A DNA stretch of 64,000 nucleotides from JBBIQS01 sp037442205. Lineage in GTDB: Bacteria; Myxococcota; Myxococcia; Myxococcales; UBA5297. The translations under genes and the position numbers were made by a program. The stretch lies in NCBI GenBank assembly GCA_037442205.1, contig JBBIQS010000009.1, positions 1-64,000 of the forward strand, given 5' to 3'. The notes beneath the pieces were generated by a model that was not told where the DNA came from, searched no databases, and saw only the letters and a list, made by a program, of their open reading frames with translations. This document shows, one piece after another, positions 42,538-51,530 of the stretch (the first letter of the stretch is position 1; each line of letters begins with the position of its first letter).

Positions 42538-43716
42538 TCAGCTGGCAGTCGAGGTACGGGCGAGGAGGGCGGGATGGCTCCCGCTGAGCCGCTCGTCCGA
42601 AGCCAGCCGATCGATCAGCGCGCGAGTCCGGTCGTCGAGAGGCGAGGGCGTCGCGTACGCCAGCGGCGTTCCGGGCAGAGGCGTGAAAATGTGGGCGTGG
42701 ACCACCGCGCCGTACTCAGCCGCAAGACGTTCGATCAGATCGCAGGTAGAGGCCTGGTCGGCGCTGGTCTCCTCGGGCAGCCCGAAGATGAAGTCGACCT
42801 TGGGAGTGAATCCTGCCCGGGCGATGCGCGCTACGGCCTCGAGTCCCTGTCCCGCCGTGTGGCCGCGCTTGAGCCGTCGCAGCACCGCGTCGCTCCCGGA
42901 TTGGATCCCCAGCGCGATGGTGTCGTTGTCACAGTAGCGGCGGACCAGCTCAAGCATCTCCTCGGTCACCGACTCGGGTCGGACCTCGGAGGGGAAGGTG
43001 CCGAAGTAGACCTGCTCGAAGCCCGCCTCGCGCGCCGTCCGCAACAACGCTTCCACCGCCTCGGGATTCGGGACGGCGTCGCTCTTGGCTCCGTAGGCGA
43101 AGGAATTCGGAGTGATGAAGCGGGTGTAGCGGTGGCCGGTGGAAACCGCGTGCTCGAACACCGGGCGCAGCTTTTCCAGAGAGCGGTGTCGCAGCGTCCG
43201 GCCCATCAGCCGCGGGGTCTGGCAGAAGGTGCAGCTCAGCCGGCAGCCGCGGGTGATCTCGATCTCAGCGAACAGCATCCCGGACGCCGGCCACGGACCC
43301 CAGCGGTCGAGGGGCGACGGCGCATCGACTGGAAGGATTGGCGAAGGTACCGAGCTGCCGCGCGCGAGCGCTTCGACCAACCGCACGACTGTGAGCCCGG
43401 CTTCTCCCGGCGAGACGAAGTCGAAGCCCATCGCCAGGGTTCCCGCGGGGTCGGCGCTGGGATGGCTGCCTCCGGCGAGAAGCCGCAGGCCGGGATGAGT
43501 CGCCCGCAACTGGCGAACCTCCCGCTCGACCTCGTCCTTGGCCGGCGTCATGAACGAGAAGACCGCCAGGCCTTCGCTCGGAAGCTCAGGCGGCGAGCGG
43601 GCGAGCTGCAGGTCGATGAGATCCCGAGGAAGCTCGGCCTCGAGGACGGCCAGCACCGCGGCGACGGAGTTCCGGTTGCGCCGGCTCAGGCGGAAGCAGA
43701 CGGGGTAGCGCGACAT
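42538..43716 (-). CDS. B12-binding-type radical SAM protein (MJ_1487-like family)
   Basis: This is a 392-residue protein. The ATG at 43716 (MSRYPVCFRL) follows an AGG site. An N-terminal Rossmann-like B12-binding domain (about 1-125: LAVFSFMTPAKDEVEREV, LLAGGSHPSADP, FDFVSPGEAG) precedes the radical SAM core with the cluster motif C158-x3-C162-x2-C165 (CRLSCTFCQTP). Further core elements: FITPNSFAYG, VYFGTFPSEVRPESV, ALGIQSGSD, DFIFGLPEET and HIFTPLPGTPLA. The layout is that of the MJ_1487 (TIGR04013-type) family, of unknown reaction. The cobalamin domain lacks an obvious DxHxxG motif, so B12 binding is base-off-independent or absent. Confidence 0.85.
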   Translation of the reverse strand: MSRYPVCFRLSRRNRNSVAAVLAVLEAELPRDLIDLQLARSPPELPSEGLAVFSFMTPAKDEVEREVRQLRATHPGLRLLAGGSHPSADPAGTLAMGFDFVSPGEAGLTVVRLVEALARGSSVPSPILPVDAPSPLDRWGPWPASGMLFAEIEITRGCRLSCTFCQTPRLMGRTLRHRSLEKLRPVFEHAVSTGHRYTRFITPNSFAYGAKSDAVPNPEAVEALLRTAREAGFEQVYFGTFPSEVRPESVTEEMLELVRRYCDNDTIALGIQSGSDAVLRRLKRGHTAGQGLEAVARIARAGFTPKVDFIFGLPEETSADQASTCDLIERLAAEYGAVVHAHIFTPLPGTPLAYATPSPLDDRTRALIDRLASDERLSGSHPALLARTSTAS

Positions 43717-43741
43717 CGACCTGGAAAACACGCGGCGTGGT

Positions 43742-45295
43742 TCAGAGCTGCACGGCGGGGCCAGAGCTCCCTTCGGACTTGCCGTTGGCCGGTGCAAACT
43801 CGCTGCGGTGGCGGCTGTAGAGGAAGTAGATCACCAGCCCGATTGCCAGCCAGGAGAAGAAGCGCAGCCAATTGGTAATCGGCAGACCCGCCATCAGCAG
43901 CAGGCAGGTGAGGATGGTCAAGATCGGCGCGAGCAGCCCGCCCGGCGCCTTGAAGTGCCGGACGCGATTCGGCTCACGCACCCGCAGGATCAGCACTCCG
44001 CCGGCGACCAGCGCGAAGGCGAAGAGGGTGCCGATGTTGGAGAGGTCCGCCAGCGTCCCGATGTCGAGCAGCCCCGCGGGAATGCCGACCAGAAAGCCGG
44101 CGACCCAGGTCGAGACGTCGGGGGTCCGGAAGCGAGGGTGGACGTGGCCGAACACCTTCGGCAGCAGGCCGTCGCGCGACATTGCGAACCAGACCCGCGC
44201 CTGCCCGAGTTGGAAGACCAGCAGCGAGGAGACCATTCCCATCATGGCCCCGAAGAGCACCGTCAGCCGCACCCAGTCCTGCTTGAGGGCGGTGAGCACG
44301 TTGACCACCGGTGCTGCGCTGCCCATCACCTCGCTGTTCCAGGGCTCGATGCCGGTGAGCACCACCACCACCGCGATGTAGAGGGCCGTGCACACCAGCA
44401 GCGTGGCGATGATGGCGATGGGCAGGTCGCGCTGGGGTCGCTTCGCTTCCTCGGCGGCGGTCGAGATCGAGTCGAAGCCGATGTAGGTGAAGAAGATGAT
44501 CGACCCGCCGGTGAGGATCCCCGGCCAGCCGTTGGGCGCGAACGGGCGCCAGTTGGCCGGCTTGACGAAGTAGGAGCCGACGGCCACGAACACCAGGATC
44601 GCCAGGATCTTGAGGATGACCATGGCGTTGTTGGTGCTGGCCGATTCGCGGATTCCGCGCACCAGCACCACCGTCAGGAGCAGCACCACCAGGAAGGCGG
44701 GGAGGTTGAACCCGAAGTGCCAGCCGGTCTCGAACTGGCCGCTGCCCGAGGGCAGGTAGGCCGGGTAGCACCACTGCGGCGGCAGGTGCAGCCCGAAGTA
44801 CTCGAACAAGTTGACGAAGTGCTCGCTGAAGCCGACCCCTACCGCCATGTTGCTCACCGCGTACTCGAGGATCAGGTCCCAGCCGATGATCCAGGCGATC
44901 AGCTCGCCCATGGTGGCGTAGGTGTAGGTGTAGGCCGAGCCGGCGATGGGGATCATCGAGGCCAGCTCTGCGTAGCAGAGCGCGGTGAAGGCACAGGCCA
45001 GCGCCACCACCAGGAACGACAGCGCGATGGCCGGACCCGCGCCCGGCCGGCCGAAGGTCGGCGATTGGTTGATCAGGTACTCGAGCAGGGGCGCGTTGAG
45101 CACCGACTCGGCCTTGAACACCTGCCCGGCGATGGCGGTGCCCACCACGGTGAAGATCCCCGAGCCGATCACCGCGCCAATCCCCAGCGCGGTCAGCGAC
45201 CAAGGCCCCAGCGTCCGGGCGAGCTTGTGGTCCGGCTGGTCCGAGTCGGAGATCAGCTTGTCGATCGACTTCTTGGCGAAGAGCTGGCTGAGCAA
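43742..45295 (-). CDS. APC-family amino acid permease (cationic amino acid transporter type)
   Basis: This is a 517-residue inner-membrane protein with about 12-14 helices. TTG at 45295 is chosen because GGAGG lies 5 bases upstream and homologues begin just before LFAKKSID; an in-frame ATG at 45349 would add 18 unlikely residues. Landmarks: ALGIGAVIGSGIFTVVGTAIAG (substrate-binding TM1, shown by its GSGIF core), ELASMIPIAGSAYTYTYATMGE, FFTYIGFDSISTAAEEAKRPQRDLP and GQARVWFAMSRDGLLP. These mark the CAT/YfnA branch that exchanges or imports cationic or neutral amino acids. It is transcribed with, or just upstream of, the radical SAM gene (25-base gap). Confidence 0.93.
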   Translation of the reverse strand: MLSQLFAKKSIDKLISDSDQPDHKLARTLGPWSLTALGIGAVIGSGIFTVVGTAIAGQVFKAESVLNAPLLEYLINQSPTFGRPGAGPAIALSFLVVALACAFTALCYAELASMIPIAGSAYTYTYATMGELIAWIIGWDLILEYAVSNMAVGVGFSEHFVNLFEYFGLHLPPQWCYPAYLPSGSGQFETGWHFGFNLPAFLVVLLLTVVLVRGIRESASTNNAMVILKILAILVFVAVGSYFVKPANWRPFAPNGWPGILTGGSIIFFTYIGFDSISTAAEEAKRPQRDLPIAIIATLLVCTALYIAVVVVLTGIEPWNSEVMGSAAPVVNVLTALKQDWVRLTVLFGAMMGMVSSLLVFQLGQARVWFAMSRDGLLPKVFGHVHPRFRTPDVSTWVAGFLVGIPAGLLDIGTLADLSNIGTLFAFALVAGGVLILRVREPNRVRHFKAPGGLLAPILTILTCLLLMAGLPITNWLRFFSWLAIGLVIYFLYSRHRSEFAPANGKSEGSSGPAVQL

Positions 45296-45300
45296 TCGGG

Positions 45301-45305
45301 CCTCC
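45301..45305 (-). promoter_or_regulatory. Ribosome binding site deciding the TTG start of the permease
   Basis: Minus strand GGAGG, 5 bases before TTG at 45295. The alternative ATG at 45349 has no comparable site. Confidence 0.65.
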
Positions 45306-45426
45306 GGGAGCCTGCCAGGTCGAGCGGGGCTCGGCAGGCGGCCCAACATCCTAACCCAGCCGCTGTCCAGACAGTTTTCCGGGGTCCGCCGCGCACTGTT
45401 CGCCGGGCTGTGCCATCCTCCGGCCG

Positions 45427-46653
45427 ATGACCCTGTCTTCGCCTTCTGCGGCTGGCGCCCAGGCCCCGCTCAGCCCGCGCCTGCTCCAGTTCCTCGCGCT
45501 TCGGACTCGGCTCCTCAAGTGGATGCCCTGGTTCTCGCTCGCCCTCGGAGTCGGCGGCGCCTTCTGGATGGACCGCAGCCCCCGGCGCGCTGGCCCGATC
45601 GCGGCGTTCATCGTCGCCAGCTGGCTCACCCTGGTCGCGCTCCAGGCCCTGGAGCGCGCCCGAATCGACCGGCTCAGCCAGCGCCAGCAGCTCGTGGTCC
45701 GCGGCGCCCGCTTCGCCTCGATCTTCGCCAGCGAGTGGATCATCCAGCTGACGCTCTTCTTCGTGCTGCCGTTCTACGCCCGCGCGGCGACGAGGTCGGC
45801 CGGCCACCTGGGCTTCGTCGCGCTGCTCGGTTGCGCGGCCGCCTTGACGCTCTGGGACCCGCTCTTCCAGGCGCTCCTGCGCCGCCCTCTGACGGCGCTG
45901 GCACTTCAGGCGATCTCCAGCTTTGCCGGGCTCAACGCGCTCCTGCCCATCCTCGGCATCTCGAACCGCGCGAGCCTGTGGATCGGCGCCGGCGCGGCCT
46001 GCGCCGGCCTGCCGCTGGTGGCGGCCGCGATCTCTCCGGCGGGAGCTCGTCTGCGCCCGACGCTGGCGGCGCTCGCGGTCGGGGCGCTCTTCCCTCTGGC
46101 GGTGCTCCTAGGTGCCGGGCGAGTGGTCCCCGCCGCTCCCCTGCGCCTGGTCGAGATCGGGCTGGGCACCCGCCTGGCCGATCGCGCCCTGCTCGACCAG
46201 GGCTCCCGGCTGATCAATCCCGAGCAGCTGGTCTGCCTGACTGCCGTCTTCGCGCCCCGCGGGCTGCATGACGAGCTCTTCCATGCCTGGAGTCAGGAGG
46301 GCCGACCGATGGGCAGGGTCCCGCTGGCCATCTCCGGCGGGCGGGAGCGCGGCTTTCGCACCTGGTCCATCAAGAAGATCCTCGGCCAGCACCCCGCCGG
46401 CCGCTGGCGCTGCGTCGTCGAGACCGCCAGCGGGCAGGTGCTGGGCGACGGCGAGGTGGATGTGGTCCTGGCCCTGCTGGCCAAGGCACCAGTCGAGGCT
46501 GCGCCAGCGCCTGCCTTCCAGGCGCTCGAGGCAGTCCCGGCTGGCGGAGTCAAGGGCCCCGCTGCTCAAGAATTCCCCAGCGACGCTGGCGACTTGGCCC
46601 CCATGCCCCCGCCGGCGGCCGGTGTTTCCGCCAGTGATCTGTCTGTTCCTTGA
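45427..46653 (+). CDS. DUF5924/DUF2914 membrane protein
   Basis: This is a 408-residue protein. About seven hydrophobic segments fill residues 30-235, the DUF5924-type membrane part. A soluble DUF2914 domain covers about 245-350: CLTAVFAPRGLHDELFHAWSQ, SGGRERGFRTWSIKK, GRWRCVVETASGQVLGDGE. The last 55 residues are Pro/Ala-rich and probably disordered. DUF2914 is a beta domain found in envelope proteins of Deltaproteobacteria and Gammaproteobacteria; its function is unknown. It ends 44 bases before the sensory operon on the same strand. Confidence 0.8.
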   Translation: MTLSSPSAAGAQAPLSPRLLQFLALRTRLLKWMPWFSLALGVGGAFWMDRSPRRAGPIAAFIVASWLTLVALQALERARIDRLSQRQQLVVRGARFASIFASEWIIQLTLFFVLPFYARAATRSAGHLGFVALLGCAAALTLWDPLFQALLRRPLTALALQAISSFAGLNALLPILGISNRASLWIGAGAACAGLPLVAAAISPAGARLRPTLAALAVGALFPLAVLLGAGRVVPAAPLRLVEIGLGTRLADRALLDQGSRLINPEQLVCLTAVFAPRGLHDELFHAWSQEGRPMGRVPLAISGGRERGFRTWSIKKILGQHPAGRWRCVVETASGQVLGDGEVDVVLALLAKAPVEAAPAPAFQALEAVPAGGVKGPAAQEFPSDAGDLAPMPPPAAGVSASDLSVP

Positions 46654-46697
46654 CAGCACTCTGAGTGCGAGGAACCATGGCCTGAATGGGGGATGCC

Positions 46698-47132
46698 ATG
46701 TCCAGCCGGCTCATCCTGCTCGTCGAAGACAATGATGACGATCGGCTGCTGACCCTCCGGGCGCTACGAGAGCACCGGGTGGCCAACGAGGTGGTGGTGG
46801 CCGAGGATGGCGCGCAGGCGCTGGAGCTGTTGTTCGGGCCGATGGCGCTGCCCGAGCTTCCGCAGCTGGTGCTGCTCGACCTGAAGCTGCCCCGGGTCGA
46901 TGGCCTGGAGGTGCTGCGCCGAATCCGCGCCGATCCGCGGACCCGCGAGCTGCCGGTGGTGGTGCTCACCACCTCGCGCTTGGACCGCGACATCGTCGAC
47001 AGCTACTCGCTCGGCGCCAACGCCTACGTCTGCAAACCGGTTGAGTTCGGGGAGTTCATCAGCGCCGTCCAGACGCTGGGTTTCTTCTGGCTGCTGCTCA
47101 ACGTCCCTCCGGAGTCGGCGAGGAGCCCATGA
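46698..47132 (+). CDS. Rcp1-type response regulator (receiver only)
   Basis: This is a 144-residue protein. The ATG at 46698 is preferred (GGGGGA 5 bases upstream) over one 12 bases earlier. The acidic pair EDNDDD lies near residue 10, phosphoacceptor is D61 (LLDLKLPRVDG), Thr in VLTTSR and Lys in YVCKPVEF. The longer C-terminal helix (FWLLLNVPP) and sequence style match Rcp1, the partner of phytochrome-like kinases. First gene of a four-gene operon; its last 4 bases (ATGA) overlap the next gene. The PAS kinase three genes on has the matching phytochrome-type HisKA and is the likely phosphodonor. Confidence 0.94.
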   Translation: MSSRLILLVEDNDDDRLLTLRALREHRVANEVVVAEDGAQALELLFGPMALPELPQLVLLDLKLPRVDGLEVLRRIRADPRTRELPVVVLTTSRLDRDIVDSYSLGANAYVCKPVEFGEFISAVQTLGFFWLLLNVPPESARSP

Positions 47133-48712
47133 GCGACCAGGTGCGGGTGCTGATCGTCGAGGACTGCGACGACCACAGCGTGCTGCTGGTGGAGGAGCTG
47201 CGCCGCGGCGGCTTCGAGGTGAAGTCGCGCCGGGTCGAGACCCGCGCCGAGACCGAGCGCGCCCTCGAGGAGGAGCCCTGGGACCTGGTGGTCTGCGACT
47301 ACTTCCTGCCCGGCTTCGGCCCCTTCGAGGCGCTGGCGATGCTCAAGGAGCGCAACCTCGACATTCCCTTCGTGGTGGTCTCCGGGGCGGTGGGCGAGGA
47401 GGTGGCGGTCGAGGTGATGAAGGCCGGCGCCCAGGACTACGTCCTCAAGCGGCAGCTGACCCGGCTGGTGCCGGCGGTGCGCCGGGAGCTGGCCGAGGCC
47501 AAGGAGCGGGCGGAGCGTCGCGCGCTGCAGGGCAAGCTGCTCATCGCCGAGAGGATGGGCGCGCTCGGGCTGCTCACCGCCGGCGTCGCCCACGAGCTGA
47601 ACAACCCGCTGGCGGTGACGCTGGGGAACGTGGACCTGGCCGAGACCGACGTCGCTACCCTGCTGCAGCAATGCCACAAAGCCACCTCCGGCTGTAGCGC
47701 GCCGCCCAGCCTGCAGGAACTCCACGGCACGCTCGCGGGCGTCAATGAGTGCCTGAGCGACACCCGCGAAGCCCTGCTGCAGATGCGGGACGTGGTCCAC
47801 GACCTCAGGCTGTTCGCCCGCGGAGACGAGAAGTCGGCTCCGGTGGACGTGCGCCGGCCGCTCGACCTGGCGCGTCGGCTGGCGATGAGCCAGATCCGGC
47901 ATCGGGCTCGGCTGGTCCAGGACTACCAGGACGTCCACCCGGTGTTCGCCAACGAGTCTTCGCTGGCCCAGGTCTTCCTGAACCTGTTGCTGAACGCCGC
48001 GCAGGCCATCCCGGAGGGCGCCCCGGACAAGAACGAAGTGCGAATCCTGACTCGCACCGATCTGGAGGCGCGGCAGACGGTGGTCACCATCCAAGACACA
48101 GGCGTCGGGTTCAGCCCCCAGGTGAAGCAGCGGCTGTTCGAGCCGTTCTTCACCACCAAACCGCTGGGCGTGGGGACCGGGCTCGGGCTGATGATCTGTG
48201 AGCGGCTGGTGGCCAGCAACGGCGGGACCATCGAGGCCGACAGCGAGCCGGGCAAGGGAGCCCAGTTCACCGTCCGGCTGCCGTGCACCGAGCAAGCCGC
48301 GGCGCCGGCGAGCGCTGCCGCCCCGCCCACCGGGAGGCCGCAGCTCTCCCGGCGGCTGCGCATCCTGATCGTCGACGACGAGACCATGGTCCGGTCGATG
48401 GTGAGCCGCCTGCTGGCCGACCACGAGGTGGTGGCCAGGGAAAATGGCGCCGAGGCGCTGGCGCTGCTCAAGGCCGACCAGAAGTTCGACGTCATCCTCA
48501 GCGACCTGATGATGCCGAAGATGGGCGGCCTGGAGCTGCACGGCGAATTGGCGCGCTGCGCCCCGGCGCTCACCAGCCGGATGATCTTCCTGACCGGTGG
48601 CGCCTACACTGCCGAGGCAGCCGAGTTCTTCAAGGGCGTCACCAACCCCACCCTCCAGAAGCCGTTCGACAGCGCGGCGCTCGCAGCGGCGGTCTCCAGG
48701 GTCATCGGATGA
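47129..48712 (+). CDS. Hybrid REC - histidine kinase - REC protein
   Basis: This is a 527-residue cytoplasmic protein. REC1 (residues 5-125): acidic VEDCDD, D57 (VVCDYFLPG), Ser in VVSGAV, Lys in YVLKRQL. Kinase: H155 in AGVAHELNNPLAV, then a dimerisation helix interrupted by a Cys-containing loop, HATPase N-box LLNAAQAI, G1 DTGVGF, G2 TGLGLMI. REC2 (about 407-525): IVDDETM, D459 (LSDLMMPKMGG), LTGG, LQKP. There is no membrane segment. REC1 probably receives a signal from another kinase. Start and end overlap its neighbours by 4 bases each. Confidence 0.94.
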   Translation: MSDQVRVLIVEDCDDHSVLLVEELRRGGFEVKSRRVETRAETERALEEEPWDLVVCDYFLPGFGPFEALAMLKERNLDIPFVVVSGAVGEEVAVEVMKAGAQDYVLKRQLTRLVPAVRRELAEAKERAERRALQGKLLIAERMGALGLLTAGVAHELNNPLAVTLGNVDLAETDVATLLQQCHKATSGCSAPPSLQELHGTLAGVNECLSDTREALLQMRDVVHDLRLFARGDEKSAPVDVRRPLDLARRLAMSQIRHRARLVQDYQDVHPVFANESSLAQVFLNLLLNAAQAIPEGAPDKNEVRILTRTDLEARQTVVTIQDTGVGFSPQVKQRLFEPFFTTKPLGVGTGLGLMICERLVASNGGTIEADSEPGKGAQFTVRLPCTEQAAAPASAAAPPTGRPQLSRRLRILIVDDETMVRSMVSRLLADHEVVARENGAEALALLKADQKFDVILSDLMMPKMGGLELHGELARCAPALTSRMIFLTGGAYTAEAAEFFKGVTNPTLQKPFDSAALAAAVSRVIG

Positions 48713-49638
48713 GGCGCGCCGGCCAGTGGCTCGCTGCTGCCCTGCTCGCCTGGGCGTCGCTGGCCGGCTGTGCCGAACGACCGGCGCCGTACGCTCCTCA
48801 GTTCGGGCCCGCGCCCGCCGGCCAGAAGCCGAGCTACTCCTTCGGGATCCATCCGCTCCACAATCCGAGGACGCTCTTCCAGATCTATGGGCCGATGGTG
48901 GATCGGCTCAATGCCCGCATTCCCCAGGCGCGCTTCCGGCTGGAGGCCTCCCGCAGCTACGCCGACTTCGAGCGCAAGCTCGAGCGGCGCGAGCTGGACC
49001 TGGCGCTGCCCAACCCGTGGCAGACGCTGCGCTCACTGCGCCAGGGCTATCGGGTGATCGCCAAGATGGGCGAGGACTCGGCGTTCCGCGGAACGATTCT
49101 GGTCCGCCGCGACTCGGGAATCCGCGAGCTGTCGCAGCTCAAGGGGCGCAGCTTGAGCGCTCCTTCGGCCACCGCGCTGGCGGCGGCGATGATGCCGTTC
49201 TTCCTGCTGCAGAGCGCCGGGGTGGCGGTCGGGAGCGAGCTGGCGGTGGTCTTCGTCGGCTCCCAGGAGTCGTCGATCGAGAGCGTCTTCCAGCACAAGA
49301 CCGATGCCGGTGCCACCTGGCCCGTCCCCTGGCGCGGCTTCCAGGCCAAGCACCCGGCCGAGGCAGCGGAGTTGCTCGTGCTCGCCGAGACTGAACCGCT
49401 GGTCAACAACGGGGTGGTCGTCCGGGACGACCTGCCGGCCTGGGTCGGCGAGCGCTTCGGCGAGGAGCTGGTCCGGCTCAGCCAGGACGAAGAGGGCCGG
49501 GCGCTGCTGGCGAGCATCCCGCTGGCCGAGTTCGAGCTCGCCACAGCCAAGACCTACGAGCCGGTGGCCCGCTTCCTGGACCTCTACGCTTCCAAGGTGG
49601 GCCCCCCGGGGGCCGTTCCCGGAGCGCAGCCCCCGTGA
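48709..49638 (+). CDS. PhnD-like periplasmic binding lipoprotein (sensory type)
   Basis: This is a 309-residue protein. The ATG at 48709 overlaps the kinase stop by 4 bases. Lipobox LAGC (Cys about 20). The PhnD/PBP2 fold of phosphate/phosphite/phosphonate-binding proteins is recognisable: SFGIHPLHNPRTLFQIYGPM at the start, RLEASRSYADFERKL, DLALPNPWQTL, LSAPSATALAAAMMP (the usual STSG ligand loop is SATA here), QESSIESVFQHKTDAGAT and the final LAETEPLVNNGVVV. There is no permease or ATPase gene beside it; instead kinases flank it. Like AioX, the PhnD-like protein that activates the AioS kinase, it is probably a sensor subunit. The mature part has no Cys except the lipidated one. Confidence 0.86.
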   Translation: MRRAGQWLAAALLAWASLAGCAERPAPYAPQFGPAPAGQKPSYSFGIHPLHNPRTLFQIYGPMVDRLNARIPQARFRLEASRSYADFERKLERRELDLALPNPWQTLRSLRQGYRVIAKMGEDSAFRGTILVRRDSGIRELSQLKGRSLSAPSATALAAAMMPFFLLQSAGVAVGSELAVVFVGSQESSIESVFQHKTDAGATWPVPWRGFQAKHPAEAAELLVLAETEPLVNNGVVVRDDLPAWVGERFGEELVRLSQDEEGRALLASIPLAEFELATAKTYEPVARFLDLYASKVGPPGAVPGAQPP

Positions 49639-51518
49639 GTCCCTGGCGCTCACTCTGGCGGGCCTGGACCGGCTCGCTGCGCAACCGGCTGATGGTCAGC
49701 GTTCTGACCGTCCACGCGGTGCTGATGACGGTGTTCGTCCTGGATCTCCTCGACAAGGAGCGGGAGTTCAACCGCAAGGACAGCCGGCTCGGGGCGGAAG
49801 CGCTGGTGCACACCTTCGCCACCAACGCCACCTCCTGGGTGCTGGCCAACGACCTCGTCGGCCTGATGGAGACGGTGCAGTCGCTCAACCGGTTTCCGGA
49901 GCTGCGCTATGCGATGGTCCTCAGCCCCGAGGGCCAGGTGCTGGCGTCGAGCGACCCGCAGCAGCGCGGCCAGTTCGTCAGGGATGCGGTGAGTCTGCGG
50001 CTGTTGGGAGCAGGCCCAGAGGACGTGCCGCTGGTGGTGAACGATGACCTGATCGACCTCGCCGCTCCAGTGATCAGCGGCGGCCGGCTGGTGGGATGGG
50101 CGCGGGTGGGGATCGGCCAGCAGCAAGCGAGCGCCAACCTGACGGACATCGCCCGTACCGGGCTGCTGGCCTCGCTGGCGGCGATGGTGATCGGGACGCT
50201 CGCCGCCTATCTCATCGCCAAGGGGACCACCCGCGGCCTGGCCTCCTTGGCGAAGCTGGCCGACGAAGTGCGGTCCGGGCGGCGGGACGTGCGGGCGCGC
50301 TCGACGGGCGAGGATGAGGTGGGGCGGCTGGGGCGCGACCTGGACGCGATGCTGGACGCGCTGACGCAGAGCGAAGAGCAGGTGACGCTGCTCTTGAACT
50401 CGACCGCCGAAGGGATCTTCGGCCTGTCGCCCGACGGCACGGTCACCTTTGCCAACCGGGCCTGCCTGCGGATGCTCGGGTACGACCGAGCCGCACAGGT
50501 GTTGGGGCGCCGGGCCTGCGAGGTCGTCAGCCCCAACCGGCCCGGGCGGCGGGACGGGTCAGGCGAGTGCGAGATCGAGCGGGCGGCGCGGGAGGGGCGA
50601 ATGGCGCACTCCGCCGAGCAGGTCTTCCTGCGGGAAGGGACCGGCTCCTTCCCGGTGGAGTTCTGGTCCTACCCGATCCAGAGGGCGGGCCAGTGCGTGG
50701 GAGCGGTGGTGACCTTCGTGGACATCACCGAGCGGCAGCAGCTGCTGGACCAGATTCGCGGCGCCAACGAGGTGCTGGAACTGCGGGTCAAGGAGCGCAC
50801 GCAGCAGCTGGAGACCGCCAACCGCCAGATGGTGGCGGTGAACAAAGAGCTGGAGATGTTCAGCTACTCGGCCTCCCACGACTTGCGGGCGCCGCTGCGG
50901 AGCATCGACGGGTTCAGCGAGATCCTGCTCGCCGACTACCAGGACAGGTTGGACGAGCGGGGGCGCGACTACCTGGGGCGGGTGCGGGCGGCCAGCCAGC
51001 GGATGGCGGAGCTGATCGACGACCTGCTGATGCTCTCGCGGGTCACCCGGGCCTCCCTCGAACTGGAGCCGGTGGATCTGAGCAAGATCGCCGCTGAGGT
51101 GATGGAGGCCCAGCGGGCCACCGAGCCTGGGAGAGAGGCGGAGGTGCTCATCGCCTCGGGCCTGACCGCCCACGGTGACGCCAAGCTGCTGCGAGCGGTG
51201 CTGGAGAACCTGCTGGGCAACTCGTGGAATTACAGCAGCCGGGTCCCGCGCTGCCGGATCGAGTTCGGGCAAGAGCGCGCCCAGGGTCGAAACGCCTTCT
51301 TCGTCCGCGACAACGGCGCCGGCTTCGACATGGCCTATTCGAACAAACTCTTCGTCCCCTTCCAGCGGCTGCACTCGGCCAAGGAATTCCCGGGGAACGG
51401 GGTGGGGCTGGCCAGTGTGGCGCGGATCATCCGCCGCCACGGCGGCGATGTGTGGGCGCAAGGCGCCGTCGGACAAGGCGCAACCTTCTGGTTCACCTTG
51501 GGCGACTCTGCCGGATAG
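49635..51518 (+). CDS. Transmembrane PAS sensor histidine kinase
   Basis: This is a 627-residue protein. GTG at 49635 overlaps the binding-protein stop by 4 bases. TM1 is about 17-35, a periplasmic domain of about 130 residues follows, TM2 is near 176-196, then HAMP (SLAKLADEVRSGRRD), PAS (STAEGIFGLSPDGTVTFAN to FVDITERQQ), a coiled linker and HisKA with H415 in FSYSASHDLRAPLRSI. HATPase: N-box AVLENLLGN, G1 RDNGAGFDM, G2 GNGVGLASV. The HisKA/HATPase is of phytochrome-kinase style, which pairs with Rcp1-type receivers such as the first gene of the operon. The periplasmic domain is the likely docking site for the PhnD-like lipoprotein. Confidence 0.94.
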   Translation: MSPWRSLWRAWTGSLRNRLMVSVLTVHAVLMTVFVLDLLDKEREFNRKDSRLGAEALVHTFATNATSWVLANDLVGLMETVQSLNRFPELRYAMVLSPEGQVLASSDPQQRGQFVRDAVSLRLLGAGPEDVPLVVNDDLIDLAAPVISGGRLVGWARVGIGQQQASANLTDIARTGLLASLAAMVIGTLAAYLIAKGTTRGLASLAKLADEVRSGRRDVRARSTGEDEVGRLGRDLDAMLDALTQSEEQVTLLLNSTAEGIFGLSPDGTVTFANRACLRMLGYDRAAQVLGRRACEVVSPNRPGRRDGSGECEIERAAREGRMAHSAEQVFLREGTGSFPVEFWSYPIQRAGQCVGAVVTFVDITERQQLLDQIRGANEVLELRVKERTQQLETANRQMVAVNKELEMFSYSASHDLRAPLRSIDGFSEILLADYQDRLDERGRDYLGRVRAASQRMAELIDDLLMLSRVTRASLELEPVDLSKIAAEVMEAQRATEPGREAEVLIASGLTAHGDAKLLRAVLENLLGNSWNYSSRVPRCRIEFGQERAQGRNAFFVRDNGAGFDMAYSNKLFVPFQRLHSAKEFPGNGVGLASVARIIRRHGGDVWAQGAVGQGATFWFTLGDSAG

Positions 51519-51530
51519 CCCGCCGAGCGC

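Noticed and set aside
48709..49638. Arsenite sensor (AioX) function for the PhnD-like lipoprotein
   Set aside because: No Cys remains in the mature protein apart from the lipidated one, and no arsenite oxidase genes are near.
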